This document shows positions 1 to 5,281 of a stretch of DNA of 7,359 bases, piece by piece; position 1 is the first letter of the stretch; every line of letters starts with the position of its first letter. The notes under the pieces are model-generated. The model saw only the letters and a program-made list of their open reading frames with translations, was not told where the DNA came from and made no database searches. The stretch is from Hungatella sp. UBA5385 (GTDB lineage Bacteria; Bacillota; Clostridia; Lachnospirales; Lachnospiraceae): NCBI GenBank assembly GCA_002409995.1, contig DHOR01000013.1, positions 40,057 to 47,415 of the forward strand, written 5' to 3'. Made by a program: the position numbers and the translations under genes.

Positions 1-22
1 GGGTCGAACCCCTTGAGTAAAT

Positions 23-1957
23 TTAATTTTTTATGCGCGGGATAATCATATTCCGCTCCATCTCTTCATCTGGCAGAAATGGGGATAAATCCTCCAGAGG
101 AGGGGATACCATGGTGCCGTCAGGGAGACGTTTTGCTGCAGACTTTGGTTCAAAGTTCTGGTCTCTGCTTACGAAGATTTCACAGATTACAGGGCCTTCC
201 TGGCTTAAGGTCTGGGAAATGGCTGTTTGTAGCTGGCTGTTATGAACTGCTTTGTAATATGGATATCCATAGGCTGCTGCCAGCTTCTCCATGGCTGGGA
301 AGCTTAAATCGTGGCTGTCAACTCCGATTCCAACCAAAGGATCACCGAAGAAGTTTTTTTGGGTCTGGCGGATGGAATGATAGCCTCCGTTGTTAATGAT
401 GAATATTTTAATTGGCAGACGGTGGTGGATGATTGTCTGCAATTCCTGCAGATTCATCTGGATGCTGCCATCTCCGGTTACCAGGATTGTATCTAAGGTG
501 TGGTCGGCTACGCAAGCACCGATTGCTGCTGGGAGGTCATATCCCATGGATGCGATGGCTGAGTTGGAAATGAAGCGTTGGCCTTTTTTCATCTCGTATG
601 CGTGACCGCCTACTACACAGGCGGAGCCGTTGCCTACTACTGTGATCTGGTTTTCCTGCAAACTGCTGCTTAAGTCTTTGATGAAAGCGTAGACATTGGC
701 TTCTTCGTCGTCGCCGTGGGCATAGTGTTTGGGGAGGACGACTGGGTAGGTTTCCTTCCACATGGTGCAGGTTTCGGTCCAGGTGGTTCCTGGTAAACCT
801 GTGCCACCGGTGAATAGTGGGTGGTCTGGGGTTGCTTGGTATTCGGTGGTTAGTAGGGATTCCAGTTGTTCCAAGAGGTCAAGGACGTCTGCTTGGACGC
901 GCATGTCGGCGTGGATGGAGGGCTTTTTCAGTTCCTCGGGGTCGATATCGTTTACGATCACGTAGGCTTCTCTTGCCCATGTAGTATAATTATACCCTAC
1001 CTGACGGATGCTTAAGCGGCTTCCAAGTGAAAGAACCAGATCACTGTTTTGAATGGCGAAATTGCCCGGACGGTCTCCCATACCACCGCCGCGTCCTACG
1101 TAGAGGGGGTGGGTGTCGTAGATACAGTCTATGCTGTTCCATCCTGTTACTACGGGGATTCCCAGTTTTTCTACTACCCGCAGGAATACTCCATGTGCTT
1201 GTCCGATACGGATTCCGTTTCCAGCGTTGATAACCGGGCGGGAGGAGTGTTTGATTTTTTCTATGATGGTTCGGGCGGTTTCTGGGGTTACTTTGGGTGG
1301 TAATGTTTGACGGGGTTCTCCAGAACCGGAATTGTCGGATTGTATTTTGGAGGAGGTGGGGATGGACCATCCGTCTCCGCCGGCTTCGTAGGATTCTGGA
1401 GAGAATCCGATTAGTTCGTCAGTTTCTATATAGGCGCCCTGGACATTTAATGGGATGTCCAGCCATGCGGGGCCGGGGCGGCCGGAATATGCTAAGTATA
1501 GAGCTTTTTCTAAGGTATAGCGGATTCTTAGAGGGTCTATTACCATCTCGCTGTATTTGGTCATGCAGGAAATGGACTTGGTGATGTCGAATTCCTGGTC
1601 TCCCATGGCTCTGATACCTACGCCGGACCACCTGGCGGTGGTGTCGTAGCGGACCTGGCCGGAGAGGATTAGCATGGGGATGGAATCTAACCATCCGCCG
1701 ACTACTCCGGTGATGGCGTTGGTTCCTCCTGGGCCTGTTGTTACGCAGAGGGCGGCTATACGGTTGTGGATGCGGGCGTAGCTCTCGGCTGCTATGGCAC
1801 AGGCTTGTTCGTGATGGTTGTATAGGCAGTGAAGTCCGGGCTGGTGGCCCAGAGCGTCGTTTAAATGCATGGCTCCTCCACCGGTTACGGTAAATACCTG
1901 GGTGATACCGGCTTCTACCAGCTTTTGGGAAATGTAGTTGGATACTTTCATTTTCAT
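23..1957 (-). CDS. Thiamine-diphosphate-binding enzyme, acetolactate-synthase-like (likely surface polysaccharide type)
   Basis: A complete 644-residue cytosolic protein with the three-domain plan of the acetolactate synthase/pyruvate decarboxylase superfamily. The N-terminal pyrimidine-binding domain carries the cofactor-activating glutamate in HHEQ (E50). The central domain is at about 225-370 and includes NFAIQNSDLVLSLGSRL. The C-terminal diphosphate-binding domain has GDGS (495-498) followed by NN (522-523), the classic metal/ThDP motif. A polar, low-complexity insertion (about 186-223) makes it longer than the usual 550-600 residues. The tail with DGTMVSPPLEDLSPFL resembles ilvB-like proteins of surface-polysaccharide loci, from memory of the family. 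The substrate cannot be read from sequence. The ATG at 1957 is chosen because AAGGAG lies 10 nt upstream. A longer frame to 2023 would bury that site inside an Asn/Lys-rich, A-rich leader. No small regulatory subunit gene is adjacent, which argues against a housekeeping acetolactate synthase. The gene is visibly richer in GC than its neighbours. Confidence 0.9.
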   Translation of the reverse strand: MKMKVSNYISQKLVEAGITQVFTVTGGGAMHLNDALGHQPGLHCLYNHHEQACAIAAESYARIHNRIAALCVTTGPGGTNAITGVVGGWLDSIPMLILSGQVRYDTTARWSGVGIRAMGDQEFDITKSISCMTKYSEMVIDPLRIRYTLEKALYLAYSGRPGPAWLDIPLNVQGAYIETDELIGFSPESYEAGGDGWSIPTSSKIQSDNSGSGEPRQTLPPKVTPETARTIIEKIKHSSRPVINAGNGIRIGQAHGVFLRVVEKLGIPVVTGWNSIDCIYDTHPLYVGRGGGMGDRPGNFAIQNSDLVLSLGSRLSIRQVGYNYTTWAREAYVIVNDIDPEELKKPSIHADMRVQADVLDLLEQLESLLTTEYQATPDHPLFTGGTGLPGTTWTETCTMWKETYPVVLPKHYAHGDDEEANVYAFIKDLSSSLQENQITVVGNGSACVVGGHAYEMKKGQRFISNSAIASMGYDLPAAIGACVADHTLDTILVTGDGSIQMNLQELQTIIHHRLPIKIFIINNGGYHSIRQTQKNFFGDPLVGIGVDSHDLSFPAMEKLAAAYGYPYYKAVHNSQLQTAISQTLSQEGPVICEIFVSRDQNFEPKSAAKRLPDGTMVSPPLEDLSPFLPDEEMERNMIIPRIKN

Positions 1958-2038
1958 GGGCGGCGGTCTCCTTGTCTTATTGGGGTTATTTTTGTTTTTG
2001 TTTTTGTTAGATTGTTGAATCATTGAATTGGGAGTTAC

Positions 2039-2213
2039 GGGCAGAGGTCCTAAAATGTTTCACATTTTAGGACTCGCTTCGCTCACCAGATAACTGCAAA
2101 CCAACTGCACTCTCCTGAAAAACAAAAGCAGCCAAAAACTGCTGGCAGCTTTTGGCTGCTTTTGCTTTCCATGATCGCACAGCTGGCTTGCAGTTACCTG
2201 GCTCTGCCCTTTT
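2039..2213 (-). ncRNA. Structured 5' leader RNA (three-way junction) of the ThDP enzyme gene
   Basis: Read as minus-strand RNA, the segment folds into three helices. P1 is 8 bp (2202-2209 with 2039-2046). P2 is very long: 25 bp (2177-2201 with 2086-2110), a 5x5 internal loop, then 22 bp (2150-2171 with 2116-2137). P3 is a perfect 11-bp stem (2063-2073 with 2047-2057) with loop UGAAA. A 12-nt joining strand containing GCGAAGC links P2 and P3; P1 abuts both P2 and P3 directly. All seven non-Watson-Crick positions in P2 are G-U on the minus strand and would be A-C mismatches on the plus strand. This points to a minus-strand RNA rather than a DNA palindrome. P1 starts at the predicted transcription start. 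It does not match a riboswitch or T-box I recognise (no T-box AGGGTGG-type sequence). It could be a cis-regulator, a small RNA, or a repeat family. Confidence 0.6.
2116..2171 (-). terminator. Terminator-like hairpin inside the leader (possible attenuator)
   Basis: This is the top of the P2 helix. AAAAGCAGCCAAAA (2124-2137) is perfectly complementary to 2150-2163, and further A-U/G-U pairs extend it to 2116/2171. In the minus direction the GC-rich stem is followed by UUUUGUUUUUC, as in an intrinsic terminator, although many of these U residues can also pair with the A-rich 5' side. It lies between the promoter and the ThDP enzyme gene, so premature termination (attenuation) is possible. On the plus strand the same hairpin is followed by TTTTGCTTT, so it could also act weakly in that direction. 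Confidence 0.55.
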
Positions 2214-2218
2214 CGAAC

Positions 2219-2227
2219 ATTATACCA
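2219..2227 (-). promoter_or_regulatory. Extended -10 promoter for the ThDP enzyme gene
   Basis: On the minus strand TGGTATAAT gives a perfect TATAAT (2219-2224) with the TGn extension. No good -35 hexamer is present at 17 bp (TATGCA at 2242-2247), as is tolerable for extended -10 promoters. The predicted start near 2211-2213 falls just before the first pairing strand of the structured leader, so promoter and RNA structure support each other. This is a by-eye prediction. Confidence 0.6.
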
Positions 2228-2237
2228 CATCCCCCCA

Positions 2238-2249
2238 AATATGCATATT
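2238..2249. promoter_or_regulatory. Perfect 12-bp palindrome over the -35 region
   Basis: AATATGCATATT is a perfect 12-bp palindrome that covers the -35 position of the minus-strand promoter at 2219-2227. A repressor or activator dimer bound here could control the ThDP enzyme gene. Palindromes this AT-rich also arise by chance in AT-rich spacers, and no regulator is recognised. Confidence 0.3.
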
Positions 2250-2299
2250 AAACTTTTCTTATTTCCTTATTACTATTCTCTCACATCCATCCCATAACT

Positions 2300-2425
2300 T
2301 TACTCCCCATTTACCTCACACCGTTCTTCACCTTACTCCCCATTTCCCTCACACTTCCTCTTCACTTTACTCCCCATTTCCCCCACACTTCCTCTTCACC
2401 TCACTCCCCATTTCCCCCACACCCC
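2300..2425. repeat. 34-bp pyrimidine-rich tandem repeat, about 3.7 copies
   Basis: Units start at 2300, 2333, 2367 and 2401 (33, 34 and 34 bp, then a partial copy to about 2425). Each opens with T(T/C)ACTCCCCATTT and continues with C/T-only sequence ending near CTTCAC. The second and third units are nearly identical. The plus strand has almost no G, so open reading frames here are composition artefacts. The repeat separates the two divergent genes and probably varies in copy number through replication slippage. Confidence 0.8.
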
Positions 2426-2511
2426 TACATTTTTCCCCCCTTTCATCTCCCAATCCATCTACTTCCATCCCTGCCATTCATCTACACTATCTTATCTCAC
2501 ACCTCATAGTA

Positions 2512-2517
2512 TATACT
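2512..2517 (+). promoter_or_regulatory. Weak candidate -10 box for the wall-binding-protein gene
   Basis: TATACT at 2512-2517 is the best -10 match upstream of the gene at 2586, leaving a leader of about 60 nt. No convincing -35 hexamer lies in the pyrimidine-rich sequence before it. This is a low-confidence call made by eye. Confidence 0.28.
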
Positions 2518-2585
2518 TGCAGAGTAATGCAACTATGGATTTTCGGCCACGACAAACTTATTGCGAAAAAGGAGAGAACATATTA

Positions 2586-3941
2586 ATGAAAAAGCATTTA
2601 AAATTGATGGCTGTATTATCCGCTGCAGGTGTTTTAACTGTAGCAGCTCCAGAATTAGGCTTTATGGGCAACGCAGGCGTTGTTTCTGCTAAGGTCATTG
2701 GCTGGGTTGAGGAAAACGGCTCATGGAAGTTTTATGAGGACGCTGAGTACCACTTAACTGATACTTGGAAGAAACGAAATAATGACTGGTATTACTTAAA
2801 TGAAGAAGGCGAAATCGCCACTAATACACAGGTTGATGAATATTATGTAAATGCAGAGGGTAAAAGAGTCATGGAACAGTGGATTTCCATCGCTAATGAT
2901 GATGCATGGGATACCCCTGATGCTCCGGAATTTAACTGGCACTATTATGGAAAGAACGGGAAAGCCGCTGTTTCCAAATGGCAGAAGGTTAATGATAACT
3001 GGTACTATTTCAATGACGAAGGTCAGATGCTTACAGGTAAAGTAGTCATCGAAGATGCCACTTATTATCTTGGTGAAGAAAATGACGGCATCATGAAAAC
3101 AGGCTGGATTCAGCTTGAAACTGAAAGCGATGACCCAGACGTTACTCACTCTTGGTACTATTTTGATAAAAGCGGAAAAATGGTAGAGAATCAGGTTGAT
3201 AAAAAAATCGAAGGTTCCTATTATACTTTCGTTGATGGAATTATGCAGACAGGCTGGTACAAGCTCCCTGTAGATGTAACTGCAACTCCATCGGAAGCTG
3301 TTGCTGTTGAAGGAACAGAGCTTTCAGCTGCAGGCTATCAGTACTATGAGCCGGCAGATGGAAAACGTGTCACAGGCTGGAGAAACATTGAAGGAATTAC
3401 CGGTATCAGCGAAGAAGGTGAGCTTTATAACTTCTATTTCAAGAGCGGTAAACCTCATCATGCAGAAAAAGGTCTTGAAGCGTTTTCTGTAGAGTCTAAG
3501 AAATATGCATTTAACACAAAGGGTGAAATGCAGACCGGACTGAAAGTCGTTAATCTGGAAGATGGAGGTATTGCCAACTTCTACTTCGGTACTGACGGTA
3601 TTATGAAAACCGGTAAGCAGACTGTATACAATGAGGATATTGACGAAAACCAGACATGGTTCTTCCATGTAGATGGTTCTAAAAAAGGACAGGGCTTCCA
3701 CGGTATCCGTGATAACACTCTGTATGAGTATGGTTTAAGAAAAGAAGCCGACTCTGACTTAAGACTTGCTCCAATGACTCACGAAGGTAAGCAGTATCTT
3801 GTAAATGTAAGCGGTTCTATTCAGAAAGCATCTGCTTCATCCAAGTCTGCTACAAAGCCTGAGCTTGAAAAAGGATTCAAGGATTATAAAGATGCTAATG
3901 GCAAGATCTGGGTTGTCGATACAACAGGCGTAATCCAGTAA
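2586..3941 (+). CDS. Secreted cell-wall-binding-repeat protein
   Basis: A 451-residue exported protein. Residues 1-35 form a signal peptide: basic MKKHLK, a hydrophobic core to about residue 21, and a likely cut after VVSA. The mature part is a chain of aromatic-rich repeats of the choline/glucan-binding type (PF01473-like), with W/Y-Y-Y/F followed by GxM and TGW. Examples are NDWYYLNEEGEIATN (67-80), DNWYYFNDEGQMLTG (137-151), HSWYYFDKSGKMVEN (188-202), a TGW ending at 224, and a TFF/TGK series to about 370. The repeats are interrupted by acidic linkers (for example 178-187 and 226-250) and become irregular after about 370. No catalytic domain, LPXTG motif or membrane anchor is seen, so attachment is probably non-covalent through the repeats. 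The ATG at 2586 follows AAAGGAGAG with good spacing. A TTG at 2517 in the same frame would place residues before the signal peptide and is rejected. The ligand is inferred, not seen. Confidence 0.88.
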   Translation: MKKHLKLMAVLSAAGVLTVAAPELGFMGNAGVVSAKVIGWVEENGSWKFYEDAEYHLTDTWKKRNNDWYYLNEEGEIATNTQVDEYYVNAEGKRVMEQWISIANDDAWDTPDAPEFNWHYYGKNGKAAVSKWQKVNDNWYYFNDEGQMLTGKVVIEDATYYLGEENDGIMKTGWIQLETESDDPDVTHSWYYFDKSGKMVENQVDKKIEGSYYTFVDGIMQTGWYKLPVDVTATPSEAVAVEGTELSAAGYQYYEPADGKRVTGWRNIEGITGISEEGELYNFYFKSGKPHHAEKGLEAFSVESKKYAFNTKGEMQTGLKVVNLEDGGIANFYFGTDGIMKTGKQTVYNEDIDENQTWFFHVDGSKKGQGFHGIRDNTLYEYGLRKEADSDLRLAPMTHEGKQYLVNVSGSIQKASASSKSATKPELEKGFKDYKDANGKIWVVDTTGVIQ

Positions 3942-4000
3942 ATGCAAATAAATTAAGAAGTACACGTAATACCTACAAAAGATTCATCCGTTCACAAAAA

Positions 4001-4040
4001 GCGGCCTCGAATTACCAAATGGTAACCGGGGCTGTTTTTT
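4001..4040 (+). terminator. Intrinsic terminator after the wall-binding-protein gene
   Basis: GCGGCCTCG (4001-4009) pairs with CGGGGCTGT (4027-4035, with three G-U pairs). After a small internal loop, TTACC (4012-4016) pairs with GGTAA (4021-4025) around an AAAT loop. Six T residues (4035-4040) follow. It lies 60 bp after the stop codon, with standard intrinsic-terminator architecture. Confidence 0.85.
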
Positions 4041-4122
4041 ATGGTTATAAGTTACAATTATATCATATTCATGTTATAATATAAGGTGTGTTTGTTACAT
4101 TTTTGCAATTTTTTATAAAACT

Positions 4123-4166
4123 TTGACAATTTGCGTAACATTTTAGTTTGTAATGCGTTATATAAG
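4123..4166 (+). promoter_or_regulatory. Promoter region of the zinc-ribbon gene
   Basis: There is a consensus TTGACA at 4123-4128, but no good -10 sits 17 bp after it. The alternative pairing is GTAACA (4135-4140) with TATATA (4159-4164) at 18 bp, which would start transcription just at the GTAGCA dyad. A promoter here is likely because a terminator precedes it and a strong ribosome binding site follows. Which hexamers are used is uncertain. Confidence 0.45.
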
Positions 4167-4180
4167 TAGCAACGTGCTAC
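4166..4180. promoter_or_regulatory. GTAGCA-ACG-TGCTAC dyad at the predicted transcript start
   Basis: Six base pairs of perfect dyad symmetry (4166-4171 and 4175-4180) lie immediately downstream of the candidate -10 and about 30 bp before the zinc-ribbon start codon. It could be an operator covering the start point, or a 5' hairpin that stabilises the messenger. No regulator is identified. Confidence 0.4.
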
Positions 4181-4211
4181 CAAAAATAATAAAGCCAAAA
4201 GGAGAAAAGTC

Positions 4212-4613
4212 ATGAGAGAGCTTTCCGTGTACTATTGTCCCAAATGCGGTTATTATGGATATTATCAGCTTCCCAAAAATGCGGTATGTCCTAAGTGTAA
4301 TGTGGACATGGTACATTTGTCCATGAGTTATCAGGAGTTTATGAATCTGACCTGCGAAGAGCGAGACGATCTATTGTCCAGGCAAATCATTGCCTCATCT
4401 TCTCCTTACATCCAGCGATTAATGGCACCCCACAAAGCCAACAATAGTCGTGAATTGGTCGCAGTCATGAGCACCCGTATTGCAGATTTGGAAGCCGAAA
4501 ATAAAAAGCTGAATGAAACTGTTGAGTGGATGCATCAAACCATCTGGGATCTGATACATAAAAACAAAAAACTCCAACAAAATTTCACAGAGCCTTCAGA
4601 AAAACAAGATTAA
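4212..4613 (+). CDS. Zinc-ribbon protein with C-terminal coiled coil, unknown function
   Basis: A 133-residue protein. The N-terminus holds a rubredoxin-like zinc ribbon, CPKC at 9-12 and CPKC at 26-29, a four-cysteine site that very likely binds zinc. A middle segment (about 38-80) is predicted helical and carries a fifth cysteine (C48). The C-terminus (about 87-122) is a heptad-like coiled coil containing ENKKLNETVEWMHQTIWDLI, followed by a polar tail. There is no signal peptide or membrane segment, so it is cytosolic. The start is set by AAAAGGAG about 6 nt upstream of the ATG. The gene is monocistronic, after a terminator and convergent with the microprotein gene at 4731-4886, whose coiled coil resembles its own. 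Zinc ribbon plus coiled coil suggests an adaptor or nucleic-acid-binding regulator, but no function can be assigned. Confidence 0.85.
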   Translation: MRELSVYYCPKCGYYGYYQLPKNAVCPKCNVDMVHLSMSYQEFMNLTCEERDDLLSRQIIASSSPYIQRLMAPHKANNSRELVAVMSTRIADLEAENKKLNETVEWMHQTIWDLIHKNKKLQQNFTEPSEKQD

Positions 4614-4639
4614 TATCCTTCTCTGCAAAGAATTGCACC

Positions 4640-4699
4640 AGTGTGATGTCCTGTTTATATTTGGGCTGATTGTTCTGAGTAAAAATGGGACATCACACT
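4640..4699. other. Long inverted repeat between convergent genes
   Basis: AGTGTGATGTCC (4640-4651) is perfectly complementary to 4688-4699. As plus-strand RNA the stem extends by five more pairs (4652-4656 with 4683-4687, two of them G-U), giving 17 bp around a loop of about 26 nt. No U-tract follows on either strand, so it is not a standard intrinsic terminator. It lies 26 bp after the zinc-ribbon stop codon and may stop, protect or regulate the convergent transcripts. Confidence 0.7.
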
Positions 4700-4700
4700 A

Positions 4701-4722
4701 GGGAGTGCATGATTGCACTCCC
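4701..4722. terminator. Perfect 9-bp hairpin between convergent genes
   Basis: GGGAGTGCA (4701-4709) and TGCACTCCC (4714-4722) form a perfect stem with a TGAT tetraloop, directly abutting the longer inverted repeat. No T-run follows, although a further short hairpin (CTGAT/ATCAG, 4740-4753) with TTTT lies downstream on the plus strand inside the end of the convergent gene. It probably contributes to ending both transcripts, but this is not a textbook terminator. Confidence 0.45.
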
Positions 4723-4730
4723 GCATTTCG

Positions 4731-4886
4731 CTATGCAATCTGATTTTTATCAGATTTTATGTAATTGTCGATTAGTCTGTTCAAGGTCTGATTTAATTTT
4801 GTAATCACATTACGAAGTTTTCTATTCTCCTCCATTAATCTCTCATTTTCCATTTCCATGTACTTGATTTTGTCGGTATCACTCAT
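4731..4886 (-). CDS. 51-residue coiled-coil microprotein
   Basis: A 51-residue acidic/basic helical protein. Nearly all of it is a coiled coil (about residues 7-44) rich in MEMENERLMEENRKL and LNQTLNRLI. The ATG at 4886 has a perfect AAGGAGG 8 nt upstream. A longer TTG start at 4976 would run through the promoter and the Spo0A-type boxes and is rejected. Residues 20-39 align without gaps to residues 96-115 of the convergent zinc-ribbon protein, sharing E, N, K, L, Q, T, L and I plus conservative changes. The microprotein may thus pair with, and modulate, that protein, which is an inference. There is no zinc ribbon, signal peptide or membrane segment. Its control region carries tandem TGTCGAA boxes, suggesting Spo0A-linked expression. 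Function unknown. Confidence 0.75.
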   Translation of the reverse strand: MSDTDKIKYMEMENERLMEENRKLRNVITKLNQTLNRLIDNYIKSDKNQIA

Positions 4887-4921
4887 TGGAAAATCCTCCT
4901 TTTTCTGCATTTCTTGTAACC

Positions 4922-4950
4922 AATATAATCTGTTTCTCGCCATTTGAAAA
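4922..4950 (-). promoter_or_regulatory. Candidate promoter of the microprotein gene
   Basis: On the minus strand TTTTCA (4945-4950) and TATATT (4922-4927) are separated by 17 bp. The predicted start near 4915 leaves a leader of about 29 nt that contains the AAGGAGG site. The weak -35 fits an activator-dependent promoter, and the tandem 0A-type boxes lie 15-40 bp upstream of it. Confidence 0.5.
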
Positions 4951-4964
4951 GCAAAACAAATCGC

Positions 4965-4985
4965 AATATTCGACAATATTCGACA
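4965..4985 (-). promoter_or_regulatory. Tandem Spo0A-type boxes (two TGTCGAA, 10 bp apart)
   Basis: On the minus strand a 10-bp unit is directly repeated, giving two exact TGTCGAA heptamers (4979-4985 and 4969-4975), the second within TTGTCGAA. Spo0A, the sporulation master regulator of Bacilli and Clostridia, is known to bind TGTCGAA-type boxes, often in tandem on one face of the helix. They lie between divergent candidate promoters (starts near 4915 on minus and 5042 on plus), at positions suited to activating either. The match is seen; binding is inferred. Confidence 0.6.
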
Positions 4986-5006
4986 TTCTTGTTCTTTTAT
5001 GTCTTA

Positions 5007-5035
5007 TTGCAGTTATAACAAAAAAAATGTAATAC
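5007..5035 (+). promoter_or_regulatory. Candidate promoter reading toward the 142-residue gene
   Basis: TTGCAG (5007-5012) and TAATAC (5030-5035) are separated by 17 bp. The predicted start near 5042 gives a leader of about 290 nt before the gene at 5331. AT-rich sequence makes chance matches common, so a promoter nearer the gene is also possible. Confidence 0.35.
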
Positions 5036-5097
5036 TATATATGTGATTTATGAAAATAGCATAACACTATATGTATGAAAAAGAATATATGTTCGAA

Positions 5098-5104
5098 TTC
5101 GACA
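5098..5104 (-). promoter_or_regulatory. Third Spo0A-type box
   Basis: An exact TGTCGAA on the minus strand, within TTTGTCGAA, lies about 115 bp from the tandem pair and downstream of the candidate plus-strand promoter. It overlaps a TTCGAA palindrome (5092-5097, then TTCGAC), so it could be a chance feature, but it is the third exact heptamer in under 140 bp. Confidence 0.4.
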
Positions 5105-5281
5105 AAGGCGATGAAAATATTTATTTTTATCCTATCTTTTTGTTTTTTTGATCACTTTATAATAAAAAATCCATATAATTCCTTTTTCTCGGTTACAACT
5201 TCCCGTGTAATTGCTCAACAAGTCATTTGCTTAAAAAATATTTTTTGTTAAATTTTCAAAAAACCCATCACAAAACGAGTT

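Larger units (their letters stand above)
2230..2500. other. Polypyrimidine/polypurine intergenic spacer
   Basis: Apart from the tandem repeat and the palindrome at 2238-2249, this stretch between divergent genes holds no gene. It is almost wholly C and T on the plus strand, including runs of four to six C, and so a G/A-rich minus strand. An apparent frame across it (2152-2586) has Pro/Ser/His/Leu-rich low-complexity composition and no ribosome binding site, and is not a gene. Confidence 0.7.

Noticed and set aside
1..22. GGGGTTCGACCC on the minus strand resembling a tRNA T-arm
   Set aside because: The rest of such a tRNA would have to lie inside the ThDP enzyme gene, and the T-loop geometry is wrong; it is likely just a short GC palindrome at the window edge.
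33..1584. Several plus-strand open frames opposite the ThDP enzyme gene
   Set aside because: They are antisense shadows of a well-supported gene, without ribosome binding sites or recognisable domains.
1585..1591. Another TGTCGAA heptamer
   Set aside because: It lies inside the coding sequence of the ThDP enzyme, is single, and is a chance match, unlike the three in the intergenic control region.
2083..2172. A 29-codon minus-strand frame within the structured leader (possible leader peptide)
   Set aside because: There is no Shine-Dalgarno before its ATG and no run of Leu, Ile or Val codons as attenuation of branched-chain genes would require. It probably follows from the hairpin sequence.
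2152..2586. A 144-codon plus-strand frame rich in Pro, Ser, His and Leu
   Set aside because: It is produced by the C/T-only tandem repeat and spacer; it has no ribosome binding site, overlaps the leader hairpin and runs into the next gene's start.
4887..4976. N-terminal extension of the microprotein to a TTG at 4976
   Set aside because: The extension would start within a Spo0A-type box, cover the promoter candidate, and ignore the perfect AAGGAGG before the ATG at 4886.
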